A DNA stretch of 64,000 nucleotides from assembly GCA_034687125.1 (NCBI GenBank), contig JAQGBZ010000099.1, forward strand, positions 124,001 to 188,000. The letters are read 5' to 3'. The DNA is from Neelides folsomi (Eukaryota; Arthropoda; Collembola; Neelipleona; Neelidae). Below the pieces are notes generated by a model. It saw nothing but the letters and a program-made list of their open reading frames with translations, was not told where the DNA came from and searched no databases. The translations under genes were made by a program, and so were the position numbers. Positions 36,901-50,134 of this stretch are shown in pieces. Numbering within the stretch: position 1 is the first letter of the stretch; each line of letters opens with the position of its first letter.

Positions 36901-39900
36901 CTTTTGGTAATTTCTACTAGGAATAAACTAGGATAAATAGGATATGTATTAACAATTGGTTGGTTCATTTATTTTGAAAGTGAAAATATGTACATACAGA
37001 TAAATATAAATAAGGGGCGAAAACGAATTTAATTAATTAGATATAAAAAGCACTGAAGCCTTACCGAAATACATCCAATAACTCTCATAAGAATATTTCC
37101 ATTCCCGTCCAGTTTTCGGATTATATACCTGGGCTTCCCAATCAAAAAGATGGCTACGAGAAAAAAGCATTTGTAGCATCAAATTAGTATTATTAGCATT
37201 ATTAGCTTTAATATTTACTTAATGTTAGTTTTATTAGCTTTATTGGTTAATGTTAGTTGAGTTAGTTTAATTAATTACAGAGTAGTTTAACTAATTAATG
37301 CTAATTATTATTGGCGCGTTTAATAGAACAAACTACGCGTTATTTTAGAGAGGTTAAGTTCAAAGGTATTATGAAATGAGAAGGAGCTTCAACTCTCATT
37401 GTCATTGAGATCGTGTGAAAGAATGAAGTTTTTCAACTCATCTCGTTTCTGAATTTACTTCGTATGACGGTATGAGTTTACTTTACAAGTACCATACAGA
37501 CAATGTATGAAACTTTGTATAAAAGTTAAGTGTAACTACAGAATGGAAGTCATTGGAACTCAGAAGTCACTTGGCCTATAAAGAGAGAATTTGCAAGAGG
37601 CTTTGACTTTGCAAAGTAGGTCTTGTTAGACGAAGGCTAAAAAACAATGCAAATTCTCATTTTCTGGGCCAACAAAGGCAGAAATGCATCTATAAATTTG
37701 ATTGGACAAGGGATCTTAAAGTGATTATGGTTAGTTTTCTCATTTATAACACATTTCCCTTATCTGTCCCCTTCATCTTACAATTGATCTTCTTTTACGA
37801 ATACCATGTATACTATATGGTATACAGTGTATGGTATATATTATACTATACATACAATATACGATACATTACATACATGGTTAGGAGTTGTAGTTAGTGA
37901 ATGTTGTAAAAGAGAAAAAGTTCATTGGTTAATAATACCAAATAGCTGAAGCATTTTTTAGATTCTTGCAATTTAATTATGAAATATTAAAAGAAAAGTT
38001 TGTCTTTAGAGAAGCAATTTTGAAAGTAATTACGACCAAAAGTTTTGTATTTCAAAACGTGCTCACAATGATACATTTCCCGACTTTCAATAGAACATTT
38101 CCTTCTGATGGCCTGATCGTATACTTCTTTTTCCCGAGGAGGAAGATGACTAGTTTAATTATATATTAGTATTATTCATACAACTCTAATAAAAAATAGT
38201 TAGAAACAAAATAATACAAATTGTAATTTTATATTAACTCATTTGCTGAACTGAATAATTAAATTGACCTTATACTGTATTATATTTATTATTATTTAAC
38301 TATATTAACTTATTGTTATAATTATTAATTAAAATTTCCTTACCTAGAGCTACAATCATGAGTCCTGCAGGGACCGAGAAAGCAACCGGAAAACATCCTG
38401 TCTTTTGATTGCATTGAATATCGTTCCTAAAGATCGGAGTCACAACGGTAGAAATCAGCGAACCAGCGTTGATAGAAAAATAAAAGACGGAGAAAAATTC
38501 TTTTAAATGATTTTCTTGTTCTGGGAGTTTGAATTGATCTCCACCAAATGCAGCAACACAAGGCTAAACATAAATAGTAATTTAAGGTTAACATTGTTAA
38601 GTTAACTTTTAATTAACATTAAGGTATTCGACATTCTGACAACTACCTTGATTCCTCCCGTTCCAAGAGCAATGAGTCCAAGTCCCAACAAGCTGAATGG
38701 TCTGTTAATGACATGTTAAATATCATTCAATTATGCGAACTGATGCTCAATAATAAATAATGTATCCGGTTTAAGAGAAGTAAACGTAATTGTTATAAAC
38801 AGGATAATTATCCTGTTACATTGAATTATGATGCTTAAAAGTATATAGACCCATTTTAAATGGATTCACTTTAGATTTCATGTTAAATATAGTGTTATAA
38901 CTATTATTGTAATAGGCAATGAATTTTAGGAAAAAGTAACGAATGGTTTTTTGTTTACACTTGAGGAATTTTGAGTTGTTCAACGGAAGCGAGTGAGAGT
39001 AAAATATTCCCCGACACGTACACAACTGACAGGTAAAAGATCGTTCTGAAATAGGAATTAACATCATTGTGAACATTAACCAGGTAGGAGAATTTACAGT
39101 CTAATAATATTTAATGTTACTAAAATGGTAACAAGGTACTCAGAAATTCATAAATTCATATTGAATGCATAAATATATTGGTACATAAATATATATTTTA
39201 ATATACAAGCATTTTCAATTTATGTAATGCATTCACAATAACGATAAATGTCAATGCTTTCCATATGTATCGCTATTTCGCTATTCATAAATTTTGTATG
39301 AAACATGTGAAAATGAAATAAACATTTAAAATATTTTAAGATCCAAAATGTAATATAGTATACCGTACCGTAGCACAGTACACATAATGTACCATATATT
39401 TATGTATATATTGTATACATTCCTAAATTCATATTGAATCTTAAACTGTTTACTAATAAAGCAATTAATTAGTAAAAGTAATTAAGACATTAAATCGTAC
39501 TTGAATTTTCCAATGTAAGAATCGGCCAAAATAGCTCCAATAATTGGTGTAAAATAACATAACATTGAGAATGCATGATAAATCAACGTCGCATCGTCTT
39601 TGTTGAATGTGAGAATGTCGATGAGGTAGATGGTGAGAACGGCTGAAATTATTAATATAGAAATTATTAATAAAATTATACGTCAACCCCATTCAAAGAG
39701 ACACCGTTGTGGAATTGAGAAAAGAGACACATACTTTTAATACATTACTTTTCCCTTCTAACCCAAATTCTACCTTTATTTTAATACCTGTGCTTAACCT
39801 CTGCTTAAATACATATAAATACATATAAGTACACCTGTAAGCTTTCATATTAAAATATGTGTATGTGTGTATTTATATAAGTATAGTAAAATAGATATGA

Positions 39901-40849
39901 ACATTCCACAGCCTCAATAATTCCCTATTGTTTTTCTATTGATAGATCAACTAGCTTTTAAGTTATTCTTTTATTCTTAATTCCTATCCAAAATGCATTA
40001 AGGCTTAAATGCTTAACTAAACATGAATTGGTAATCAGTCAAAGTTTCTCTTAAACAATTATAAAGCTTGTAATTGATAAATTGATATTCCCAACAAGCT
40101 TCATATTTTCTGACTACGTTTTAATACCATAGGTCAATTCACGCATAGTATCAATTCATCAATCAGCGATTACAAAGATATATTACATACCTATTAGTAT
40201 TTGTATATAATTTATATAATCCAAGTTGAATTTATCTACATTAACAATTATAGAAGGTATATTTTATGCAAACTAAAAAGACCTATTGACTTATGGTTGG
40301 TACATAAGAAATTAGAAATTTTAACTGCCATTTTGAATCTACACGTGTAATTACGACTAAGGTTTATATCTGTATTTATATTTATTTGAAAAGGTAAAAG
40401 GATAATTGGTTTAATATTTCAAATTTGAATATTTACAGGTAAAATGAGATACTCATGAACACATTTAAAAATTAAATATTCATTGGATGTGAATTTAACG
40501 ACAAGTTTAAGCAACATTACCTTTCATGCCATAATAAGAGAAACGTTCACAGAACTCATTAGCGATGATGTAAAACACCGATTTAGGATAAGGAAGTTTC
40601 TAAAATAAAAAAGTTCAAATAAGGATCAATAATTTCCCTGTACAATAACTAACATTAAATACACATAAAATAAACTGTTAATGTAAATATTGCAAATGTG
40701 TTAATGCTATTAAACACTAAAACAATCATAATTCCAAATTAAAAATTATCATTCAATTAAATACTACATTTAATACATTACATCTAATAATATTACTGAT
40801 GTCAAAATTTGTAAAATAATTATTTAAATAAACTTACTTCAACCACCAT
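33926..40849 (-). CDS. SLC15-type proton-coupled oligopeptide transporter (PEPT)
   Basis: Members of this family move di- and tripeptides into cells with protons across the plasma membrane. About 16 minus-strand exons run from a 12-nt first coding exon (40849–40838, MVVE) through about 40602–40523, 39642–39500, 39046–38960, 38701–38649, 38563–38345, 37155–37066, 36390–36231, 36141–36061, 35926–35755, 35643–35385 and further exons to the stop at 33926. The order matches PEPT1/2: the ExxER motif in NEFCERFSYYGMK (TM1), the PTR2 signature GTGGIKPCVAAFGGDQF split across the 38701 and 38563 exons, FFSVFYFSINAG, TM7–8 with FWTLFDQQ, then a large extracellular domain (about 35640–34680) before the last helices. 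The cytosolic tail ends VNNAYDE. Introns near the 5' end reach about 0.9 kb, larger than elsewhere in the window. The exact paralogue cannot be named. Confidence 0.92.
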
Positions 40850-43253
40850 CTTGATTTTTTAAAAATTAAACACTTAATAAAAAAATTCACTTTAATTAAT
40901 CAGAGATCCATTAAATTATTTAATCCATTTTCCATAGTCGATACTCATTCTGATATTCTTAGTCTTGGGTTAAAAAAATAACGATTATCACAACACAAAT
41001 CCTACACTGTAATTTAAACAGAAAAATATTTCCGAAAGATATTTTTGTACAGTAATTAGTTAATTAGTTGGGTTAATTAGAAAATTGGTCTTATGACTTT
41101 CTGTATAACTTCACTGCCAAATGTTGAATGCAGAAAGTGTCTGTATATTAAAGATGGTTTTCCACCTGCTTTGGTTTTCCCTTAATTGCCTTCAACGGCT
41201 TGAACCAATGGAGATGTTTATTTATGTATTCCACACTTGTTGACGTATCAATTTGTAAATGAGATCTCTCTTTCCCATTCAAATCCACCAAGAGCTCTCG
41301 ATGGGGAAAGTGAATGGTTCTCAATTATTATTGATATTCACTTTAACCATTCACATTATTAAAAATAATTTTCCTCACAATCCTTTCAAACAAATGACAA
41401 TTGTACTAAATATTCCTATATAAAACTATATATGTTTAACTGTATATAAGTAGGTATTATGCTTAAATATATAAAAGTATGTATATAATATATATGGAAT
41501 AATTAAGTGAAGAGTGAACCAATAATGGTTAAATGTAAAAGTGCAGTGTTGAATATAATTGTTAGTTAGAGAATGAAAAGAGTAACTGAGGAGTCTTCAC
41601 ATTCCACCAGGACCTTTAAATCCCAACTTCCACCTTTGAAGCCTTTGATTGCCACCACATGTGGAATGGATAGATGTACATAGGTAGGTGTAGAGAGAGG
41701 TATACATTAAGTACAGTATAATGAATTGGTTACGAGGGGAGTCACAACCTGAATTCACTCCAATGGCGAGGTCTCCACTCAACAATAACATTACATTAAC
41801 TACAGAATGCATGGAGTAAATGTATTTATTATCATTGAATATCATTGGGACCTCCTTTATCACACTGTTAAGATATATTGATTTGAGTCGCCCGAGGACA
41901 ATTAAGAATTTACAATCCGGAATCACCAAAGGGTTGTTGATCCTCCTCAATCAAAATATCCTTCCTTAAATTCATTTATTAATATTTCATTGAGTGCTGT
42001 GGACAAAGTGTGTTAAGTCTGTTCACTCAATTTCCTTCTACTGGCATTTATATGTACGTATTATAATGCAAATGTTATATTGGTTTTATTGATTTTGAGT
42101 TCAAATGCTGAGGATGTTTTTAATAAAGCCAATCAACCTCATGCTGTGGATTGAAGATTGTAAAACTCCTGAAAAAATTATTGTTATTTATGCATTATTG
42201 TATATTATATTATAGCATGTCTTATTATTATTGACACAAATTATAAATTGTGTCTTTAGGCATCAAATTTTAATCATATGAGTTTAACGTACTTTAATAA
42301 CAATTTCCTGGATTGCTCTTAAACATAATATTCATTAAGAATTTGTTGGTAATAATTCATTAAATAAACAGGACATTGCTTATTATTAAACACGTATTTT
42401 AGCTATTCATTATGAAGAAATATTTTTATTACGAAATGATACAATATGAATATTTGTATATTAATAAATCCAATTAAATAGATATTAATATTACCTAATA
42501 TGTATAGTTAAGTAGTTAAGTTCCGGGAGTTTAATTCTGCCTAATGTACTCTATACAAGTAAGGTTCAAAGTCAACAAGAAGGTTTTGCGGTTTTGCTAA
42601 TGTATTTTTATACATGTGACTATTATTCGTTCAGACACTTTATAGGAAATAAAATTTGTAATAAAATGGTTTACTGAAATGAATTCAAGTTAATGCTTAT
42701 TTTGTAATGTGCATTATGTGTACCTATTAAGTTATGTATAATGGAAGTTACAGAAGAATGATTGTTTAATTATTTAAGCAAGATTATTTAATAATCGCTT
42801 TCTAAAATTCAAATAATTAAATTCTTTTAAACTAAATAATCCATTTAGTAGCGTTCATAAATTCATTTCCCAGAATATAAGTATGAGATACACATCCACA
42901 ATGTAATGTACGAGTACATATTAATTGTAAGTATAAAAGTAACGTTTGTTTAATGTTAATGGAAATTTAATCGCTGGTTGTAGTTTGAGTTAACCAAAAG
43001 TTAATCAATTTCATGTTTGGAATGAGAAATTGAATCTCAATGTTTTGCGTCTGACTGTAAGCGGCGAGGAAGCGGCTCTTCACAAGTTGTAAAATTGCCA
43101 ACGTGTCAACTTGGGATCTTGCGAATTTAATTTCTTTTTCCCATTTTTGTCAGCAGCTGATTAAATAAAAAAGTTAATTAGGGCTGTCGCGTCATCATTA
43201 AAAATTTATATTCGAATTGTTCATTTTGATTCATCTTTTGCTTATGGTTTAAA
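40850..43253. other. divergent intergenic region between SLC15 and TANGO1 genes
   Basis: About 2.4 kb, AT-rich, containing both promoters. A minus-strand frame of 117 codons at 41597–41950 lies in a slightly less AT-rich patch but has no domain, splice partner or plausible start. I see no RNA gene or transposon. Confidence 0.4.
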
Positions 43254-46200
43254 ATGAAGATTAACATTTTCTTCCTTCTCTTTTCTCTCAACTCCTTCGC
43301 CAGATCTCAAGATTTAAAAGACATCCTTTACGAATGTTATGACTTCGACTGTCAAGGTACATTAATGTTCTTTATCCTTAATTATTAATCTTTAAACGTC
43401 TTAATTATAATTTATTAAATTATAAGGACATTATAATTCTATTAATTTTTATTTTAATTAATTCCAGTTCCGATCTCATGGGGAAAAACTCTTCAGATGT
43501 ATTCAGCCAAGTCAGATAAACACTTGTCATTTAATAGAAATGAAGATGTGATTGTAGTCGCTAAACCTGGAGATAAAACTAAAGATGATGAAGGATACGT
43601 TGCAATTGTAATGATCACCACGATCAATTAATTACCTATTTATGAACTTTAATAATTAAATTTCGAGGATAAAACAATATGATGCAATGATGCAAATAAT
43701 GAATGAATTAATATTTAATTGCAGTTTATGATTTAATTAGATTCGCGGTAAAGTCGGCCTTGTTCCTCCATCAATGATTCGAGAAGACCGAATGGGAAAG
43801 AAAAGATTACTCCAAAGATATCCATTCCAATTTCTTCCCATTTGGACCGAAGAATTAACCAATGAAGAATTAATGTCAAGTGAGCAGATTGATCCTGATA
43901 ACCAAAACACGGGAAGTTTACCACAGGACAATTCGAACAATGTCAATTCAAAGGTCGATTCGAAGGTAAATGCAGAAAATGAATCAACATCAGGTGAAGA
44001 AATAAAAATTGAAGAAAATAACGGAATTGAGTCAGAGGTCGTCGACGGAACAACATTTTTAATCGAACCATCAACAACATCAAACGATCAATCAACTCCT
44101 GGTTTATCAAATGAAAATGATAATGAAAATGACATGGAAAATGATGATGAAAATGAAGGTGATTCTGCGGATGTTGAATCACAGGAAACGGCAAGTGAAT
44201 CAACTGAAGCTGCAAGTTCCGAACTTCCGTTTCCTTCCGATTCAAATTACAACAACATTCCAACGCCTAGTTCTAACCAAATTGATCTAAATGTTGAATC
44301 AAGTGGAACTCAGAACAATCCGAATCAGAACAATCAAGATTCCTTACATCATCCAAATGACTTAGAGTCAGATGATCAAAATGAGAATAATTCGACCTTC
44401 GAAGATAGTTATGATAATAATAACTCCCTTTCTAATGATTTTGACCTTGATGACAATAACACATTTAGTGGGGAAAATGAAACGGAGGAATTTACAAATC
44501 AAATCCTTACAGATGAAGAACAAAGAGATTCACAATTTAATCAAAATGAGAATGAACAAAATGAAACTGACGAAGAAGAAGAAATTTTAAAAAAATCGAT
44601 TGAAATTGAAATTCCCAGCCTTCCACCTGCACCTTTTATTGATGATGAGCAAATTGAAGAAGCAACTTCTGAACCACTTAAAGAAAATGAACCAGAGATG
44701 GAAAATAATCCAATGGAAGGATTTTCCGAATCTTTTCATTCTGTTAAACATCAAGAACCAAAACCAATAGAATCAAAACCAATCGAAGTAAAGCCAATTG
44801 AAGTAATACCAATTGAAGTAAAACCAATCGAAGTAAAGTCAATTGAACCAAAGCCTATTGAAATAAAGCCAATTGAAGTTGAACCCGAAATATTAAAAAT
44901 TAAAACTCCTGAAATCACAACAGAAACTCCAGTTGAATTAAATGATTTAAATAATGAACAAGTTCCGATATTGAATATCGAAATTGAATCAACGCCGCCA
45001 CCTTTAACAATAAATGAAGAAGAAGAAAAATCTTCATTTTTTGGATTGTATGACACGGTCACAAAATGGTTCTCTTCAGATGATGGAAAAAAAGACCAAG
45101 AAAATACCGAATTAAATAATCAAATTCCAACTGAAGTTCCAAATGACCAGATTGGTGAAAGTAATGAAAAATCAGATGACAATCAAACCGCTTTCGGAAA
45201 ACTCTCTGAGAAATCATTACCGACAGAATCAAATGGGGTTAAAATTGAATCACAGCCGAGTGTTGAAATTAATCCAATTGTGTCTGAAATGAAAAATGAA
45301 ATGAATGGAGATGAAAAAGTAATTGAAGAAAAAAAGGAAATTGTTGATCCAATTGACGACATGATGAAATCTCGATCTTCCCAACAACACAACGTTGAAG
45401 AGACAACTCCAAGTCCAATAATTCATGATTCACATTTAAATGAAGATAATTCACAATTTACAACTCCTGAACCTGAAATGACATCTCCTATACCTCGTGT
45501 AGAAAAAATCCATTCTGAACACAATCACGCTGAACATCACCATCATCATCCAAAGGAACCAAAAGAAGAATCAAAGTCAAGCATTCTTTTAATTATTAAA
45601 CATTTGAGTTCCACTTTACTTCAATTTCTTCCTGAACATCTTCAAGATACAATTTTAGATGTTGATGACGCGCTCGTGTTTTCTGGGATTATCGCACTGA
45701 CTTTGATTTCAATCTGCGTTCCTTATTTCTTCATTGAAGGTTTTTTTGCTGTTCGGCCACTTAAGAAGAAAGTTGTTGAATTGAACAAAAATTTATGGAA
45801 GGTTTGTTTTTTAACTTGAATGCATTATAAATTACAATATTAATTACAATTATAATTATAATGCAATTAACATTATAATGTTAATAATTGTATTAAATTT
45901 CCAACTGTAAGTTAATATTAATTTAATTGATTTTGTATTAAATTTAATAAAGGTTCGATCGGCTTATGAAAACCAACAAGAAGAATTTGCCCATTTTAAA
46001 GAAAAAGCTCTGGCTTATGACGAAGATAAAAATCGAATTGAAGAATTGGAATTTGAATTGGAAATTGTTAAGAAATTGGAAGGGAAACAGAAAGAGCAAG
46101 TGAGAGTTCTTCAAAAGGAAATTAAACATTCTGCGAGAGTTGCTTCACAAGTTGAAAATCTTGTTGAAACAACACTTGAAGCCAAAGATAAGGTATTTTG

Positions 46201-48055
46201 ATTTAATTTAAATGATTTAATTTTAATTTTTTAATGATAATTAATTAATGTATTATTCATGTATTTTAATTTTATTTATTTGTTCATTAAGGCTGTAGAA
46301 GAAAAAGAAAAACTTAAATCCGGATTAACCAAAGTTCAAGAACTTTTACGTAAAACTACGGAAGAGTCTGAACATTACCAAGGACTTTATTCGAATCTGT
46401 CAATGGATTTTGAACTTGAAAGACACGCAGTGGAAACTTTCAGACTTAAGAACGAAGCCTATGAAAATGAGTTAAAAGACATCAAAGGGAAATTAGCAGC
46501 TGAAGTGGATTTGAGAGAAAAAGCAGAAGATGAAATTGATCTTTTGTCCAATGAGAAATCTCAACTTCATGAGGAAACTTTGGATTTAAAAAGAATCTTG
46601 GCCCAATATGAGTCAACTGTGAGTAATTTAAATTCAGAAATTGGGCACAGAGAAAGCGAATTGGCTGGGCTTAAAGAATTATTAGGGGAAGATTCCCCAC
46701 TGGTGGAAATATCGGAAATAAGAAATCAATTATTGGTCGCACAAGAAGAATCCATTTCTTTGGCATCGAGGCTTGAAGCTGCGAATTTAGAAAAAAGCAG
46801 TCTGCTAAGTAAGTTAAATATATTTTAATTAAATTGTGATTAAAGTTCGATACAGTTATTAAATAGAGAATTATTTAAAATTAAATTTCGTTAGGTTAGG
46901 TTAGGTTAATAGTTATTTTATTAAATGGAGAATTATTTAAAAGTTAATTTTAATTTAATGAGAATTATGTTAAAAGGAATAATTTTAAAATCTTATTTAT
47001 TGTTTTATAGAGAGAGTTGAAGCATCAGACGAAGAATTATTCGATTTGAGATCGAATAAAGACACGGCTGAGAATCGTCTTCATGTTCTTGAACAATGGT
47101 TTAAAGAAAAAGAAGACGAGCTCAAAGGAGTCGTTGCGAAATACGAAGCTGAGAAATCAGTGAGGGGAAGAGACAAAGATGATCTTATTTTACTAATTGA
47201 AGAAAAGGACGAAGAGATTTCTCAACTTCTACAGAGAACTGATGCTCTCAAGACTGAACACGAAGAAGCAAAAACAGCCCATAGGGCTGAAATGAGAGCT
47301 CTGGAATCAAAAGGACATGAAAATTGGGTAACATTTTTAACCTGTGTTAAAATATTAAAATTAAAATTAACCCTAATATTAATCATTAATTAACTGTTTA
47401 AGGTTTGCAATCAATTATGTTTTTAAATAGCTTTCGCTGTGCCAATCGGAAAGAAAAGCTCAAGATTATCGCAAAGAAGCTGAGATCCTTCGTCAGAGAC
47501 TTTTAGCTTTAACTAAAGAAAAAGACTTTTTAGATAACCGTAAGGAACATAATTATATTGAACATTAAACATTATATTAAACATAATTAAACTATCTTGA
47601 TAAATTAATTAAAATTAACGTTTTTTACTGAATTTGATTAAAATATCTAATTTAACAAATTATAGTTAATTTATAATTTTATAAATCTTGCAGAAGACGG
47701 AGGGAGCGTAAATGGAGACGGTGGTCTTTTTGGTTCTTTGATTCCTCCCGAACTCGTTCCACTTCCAATAGATGAAATGATCGATCCTTTTTTCGGATCC
47801 GATTTCTTGCCTCCTCCACCATTGCCTTTGGGGGAAGAAGACCATCGTCCACCTCCAGTTGGCCGATTCTCTCCAACCTACTCCGATGAGGATATTACAC
47901 TCTCCCCAATATCGAGGAGTTCAAGAAGACCAAACAACCTTTCTGATACGAGGTCATCTAGGTCAAATTCTCCTCCAAGTGGAGGAAGAAGAGGAAGTTG
48001 GAGAAGACGTCAAAGACCCGGTGGACCAATAACTTCCTCTCCTGTTAACCAATAA
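43254..48055 (+). CDS. TANGO1: TANGO1/MIA3-like ER exit-site cargo receptor
   Basis: TANGO1 spans the ER membrane at exit sites and helps load bulky cargo such as collagens into COPII carriers. Eight exons (43254–43356, 43468–43607, 43741–45801, 45953–46192, 46292–46808, 47011–47327, 47431–47539, 47694–48055) give 1282 residues in frame. In order: a signal peptide (KINIFFLLFSLNSFARS), a lumenal SH3-like (MOTH) domain (about 25–110, with IRGKVGLVPPSMI), a long acidic Asn/Glu/Ser-rich lumenal region with a PIEVKPIE repeat and a His cluster, a hydrophobic membrane segment (about 725–753), coiled coils (about 760–1160), and a Pro-rich, Arg-rich tail (IPPELVPLP, FLPPPPLPLG) of the kind that binds Sec23. 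The overall order of parts is diagnostic even though sequence similarity is weak. The symbol follows the animal gene. Confidence 0.87.
44758..44886 (+). repeat. coding tandem repeat (PIEVK)n in the TANGO1 lumenal region
   Basis: About ten consecutive units of 12 or so bp-multiples encode P-I-E-(V/S/P/I)-K (the unit is typically CCAATTGAAGTAAAG, 15 bp). The variation is mainly at the fourth codon and at third positions. The array stays in frame and lies within exon 3 of the TANGO1-like gene. Confidence 0.85.
46891..46908. repeat. short TTAGG run in a TANGO1 intron
   Basis: Three consecutive TTAGG units followed by TTAAT, in the intron between exons 46292–46808 and 47011–47327. TTAGG is the ancestral arthropod telomere repeat, but a run this short can arise by chance. 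Confidence 0.5.
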
Positions 48056-50134
48056 CACACTTCTTAACTATAATTAATATAATGACCTTTCGCCTTAAGA
48101 AAAACTTTCACCTTCTTCAAATATTTTTCATCGACCTTTTCCTTGTAAAGTGAGTTCAAATGCTAAGGTTTAGATTCCCGTATTTAACAAGTCATGGTGC
48201 TTGACTCATGTTGATTCATTTATTCTATTACAATAAGGTTTATTTATTATTTACGATAATTATCATTATTGGTATTTATCATTTTTAGTGAACTTCAACA
48301 TTTTGAATAATTACAATAATTACATTTAATATTTATAGTTGTTCAAGATAATTATAATAATTGTTTAATAATAATTGTTATTTTGTAATTTAAACATATT
48401 TTGTCGATGTTTGAGGTATTTATTGTAATTGAACGATTCATTTTGATTTGTAATCGAAAGCTCAAACTTGGTTCATATTCTTCATATGGTTAATTCTAAA
48501 TATTTTATTTATCGGTTAAATAGTTTGTATTATTAGTTTATTAGTAAAATTGTGATTTAACTACGGTATTGTTTTATTAATTAAATTTCGTTAATTCGAC
48601 AAGGGCTAATTTAAAGTGGTATTTACCTAAAATTTTATACATCAATTACATGATACATCACACCCATTAAAAATCCAATACCAATTACTTTATTGAGATT
48701 AAATATTTCGGTTGTTAATTATTAAAATCATTTCTTATTTTCATATTAAACTATAACGTTAAATAACTTAAATATAATAATCTTCCAAAGTTGTTTAAAA
48801 TATCAATACAAATTCATGGATTAAATGTTTAATTTCATTACATCATACAACAACTTCTATTTCGTACAATTGGATAATGAGCAAAAATTGCTGTAATGTT
48901 TCTGGATGCATTGAAGATAGGCGTAAAGGGTTGAATTCATATTGAATGATTTTGGTCATTGATCATGGAAGGATTTAATCAATAGGGAAAGATACATTTT
49001 GCCTCGAGCATTTCATTTGGCATAGTTTTCCCTTCTACCGTAATGGCGGAATTGTTCACCATATATCTAGATAGGTATAAGATATATTGTGATATATATC
49101 ATGAGAATTCATCCAACATCTTCAATAACATCCGCGTCTTAATTCAATTCCTTGTTAATTGAATACACCGAGTCTTTCACTTAATTCAACATTTAACTAC
49201 TTGAGTTAAACTTGAATTGAACGTGAAGTTTGGAGTTGCATCTTTAGCCAACATTTACATTGTTGCATTTTTGGTTGATTTTCAAAACTCCTCCTTCGAT
49301 TGTCAGCAAAAGTGAAAGACGGTCGGTTGGTTGACAGAAGATCAATTTATAAATGACCAATTGTTGTAATTGCATCACTAACATTACAATTACAACAATT
49401 TACAAGTTGAGTTCTTTTGTGTTTGGAACTCAAACCAGTTAAAATTTGTTAAACTCGTTAATTATTATCTTGATGACTTTTACCGTTCAACATTAACGGT
49501 TCCCAATCGTAAGTCGATAATTGATGTTAATATAATTATAATGGTTATTAGTACGACATTTATAGAAGTGATACAAGGTTAATAACTTTTATTGTAATTG
49601 TTATTTTTCTTCTTTAGGGTCAATTGAGCCGAGATGTGATGGATTCGATTTCTTCTTGATATTCTAAATCAGTAAACATTTAATAATTTAATAATTATGA
49701 CAAATATTATTGTTATCCCTTTCGCAATCTCCTTTATTTTCCTAATTTGGTCTTAAATTGCACATCGTTAGCAACAATTTGTTTTACAAAATGCAAAGCG
49801 AAATAATTTAAACCATTTTGGAAATCATAGTTTCCCTTTGCATTTTGTGAAACATTTCTAAATGAAACCTATAGTTTCCCTCTGCGCTTAGCGGGTTTTC
49901 CATTTTGGAAACCCGGGTTTCTACGTGCGAAGGAAAGAGTTATTTATTTATCGATATAATATAGCTTAAATGCATAATTATAATTATGTTATATATAATA
50001 TGTTACTTATTTAAACAACAACTTATGTCTAGCTTATTGTTAGTTTAGCTAACTGGGTAAAATTTAAATTAGCGTTTATTGATTATTTGTTATAAATTGT
50101 GTTCAATTTTCAGAAATCTGATCAATTTTGGACG
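48056..50134. other. intergenic region between TANGO1 and WAPL
   Basis: About 2.1 kb, AT-rich. It holds the TANGO1 3' end and the WAPL promoter. Structured sequence lies at 49789–49916 (listed separately). A splice acceptor-like TTTCAG at 50107–50112, just before the WAPL ATG, could end a 5'UTR intron. No other gene is supported. Confidence 0.4.
49789..49916. repeat. inverted repeats upstream of WAPL
   Basis: TTTTACAAAATGCAAAGCGA at the left pairs with CTTTGCATTTTGTGAAA about 40 bp away. This is followed by a second phrase ATAGTTTCCCT that is repeated directly, then a compact hairpin GGGTTTTCCATTTTGGAAAC with CC completing the stem. The block is less AT-rich than its surroundings and ends about 220 bp before the WAPL start codon. 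It could be a degenerate MITE or promoter-proximal structure. Confidence 0.5.

Noticed and set aside
41597-41950. Minus-strand open frame of 117 codons in the SLC15–TANGO1 spacer
   Set aside because: No domain, no splice signals in phase at its ends, and composition like the surrounding spacer.
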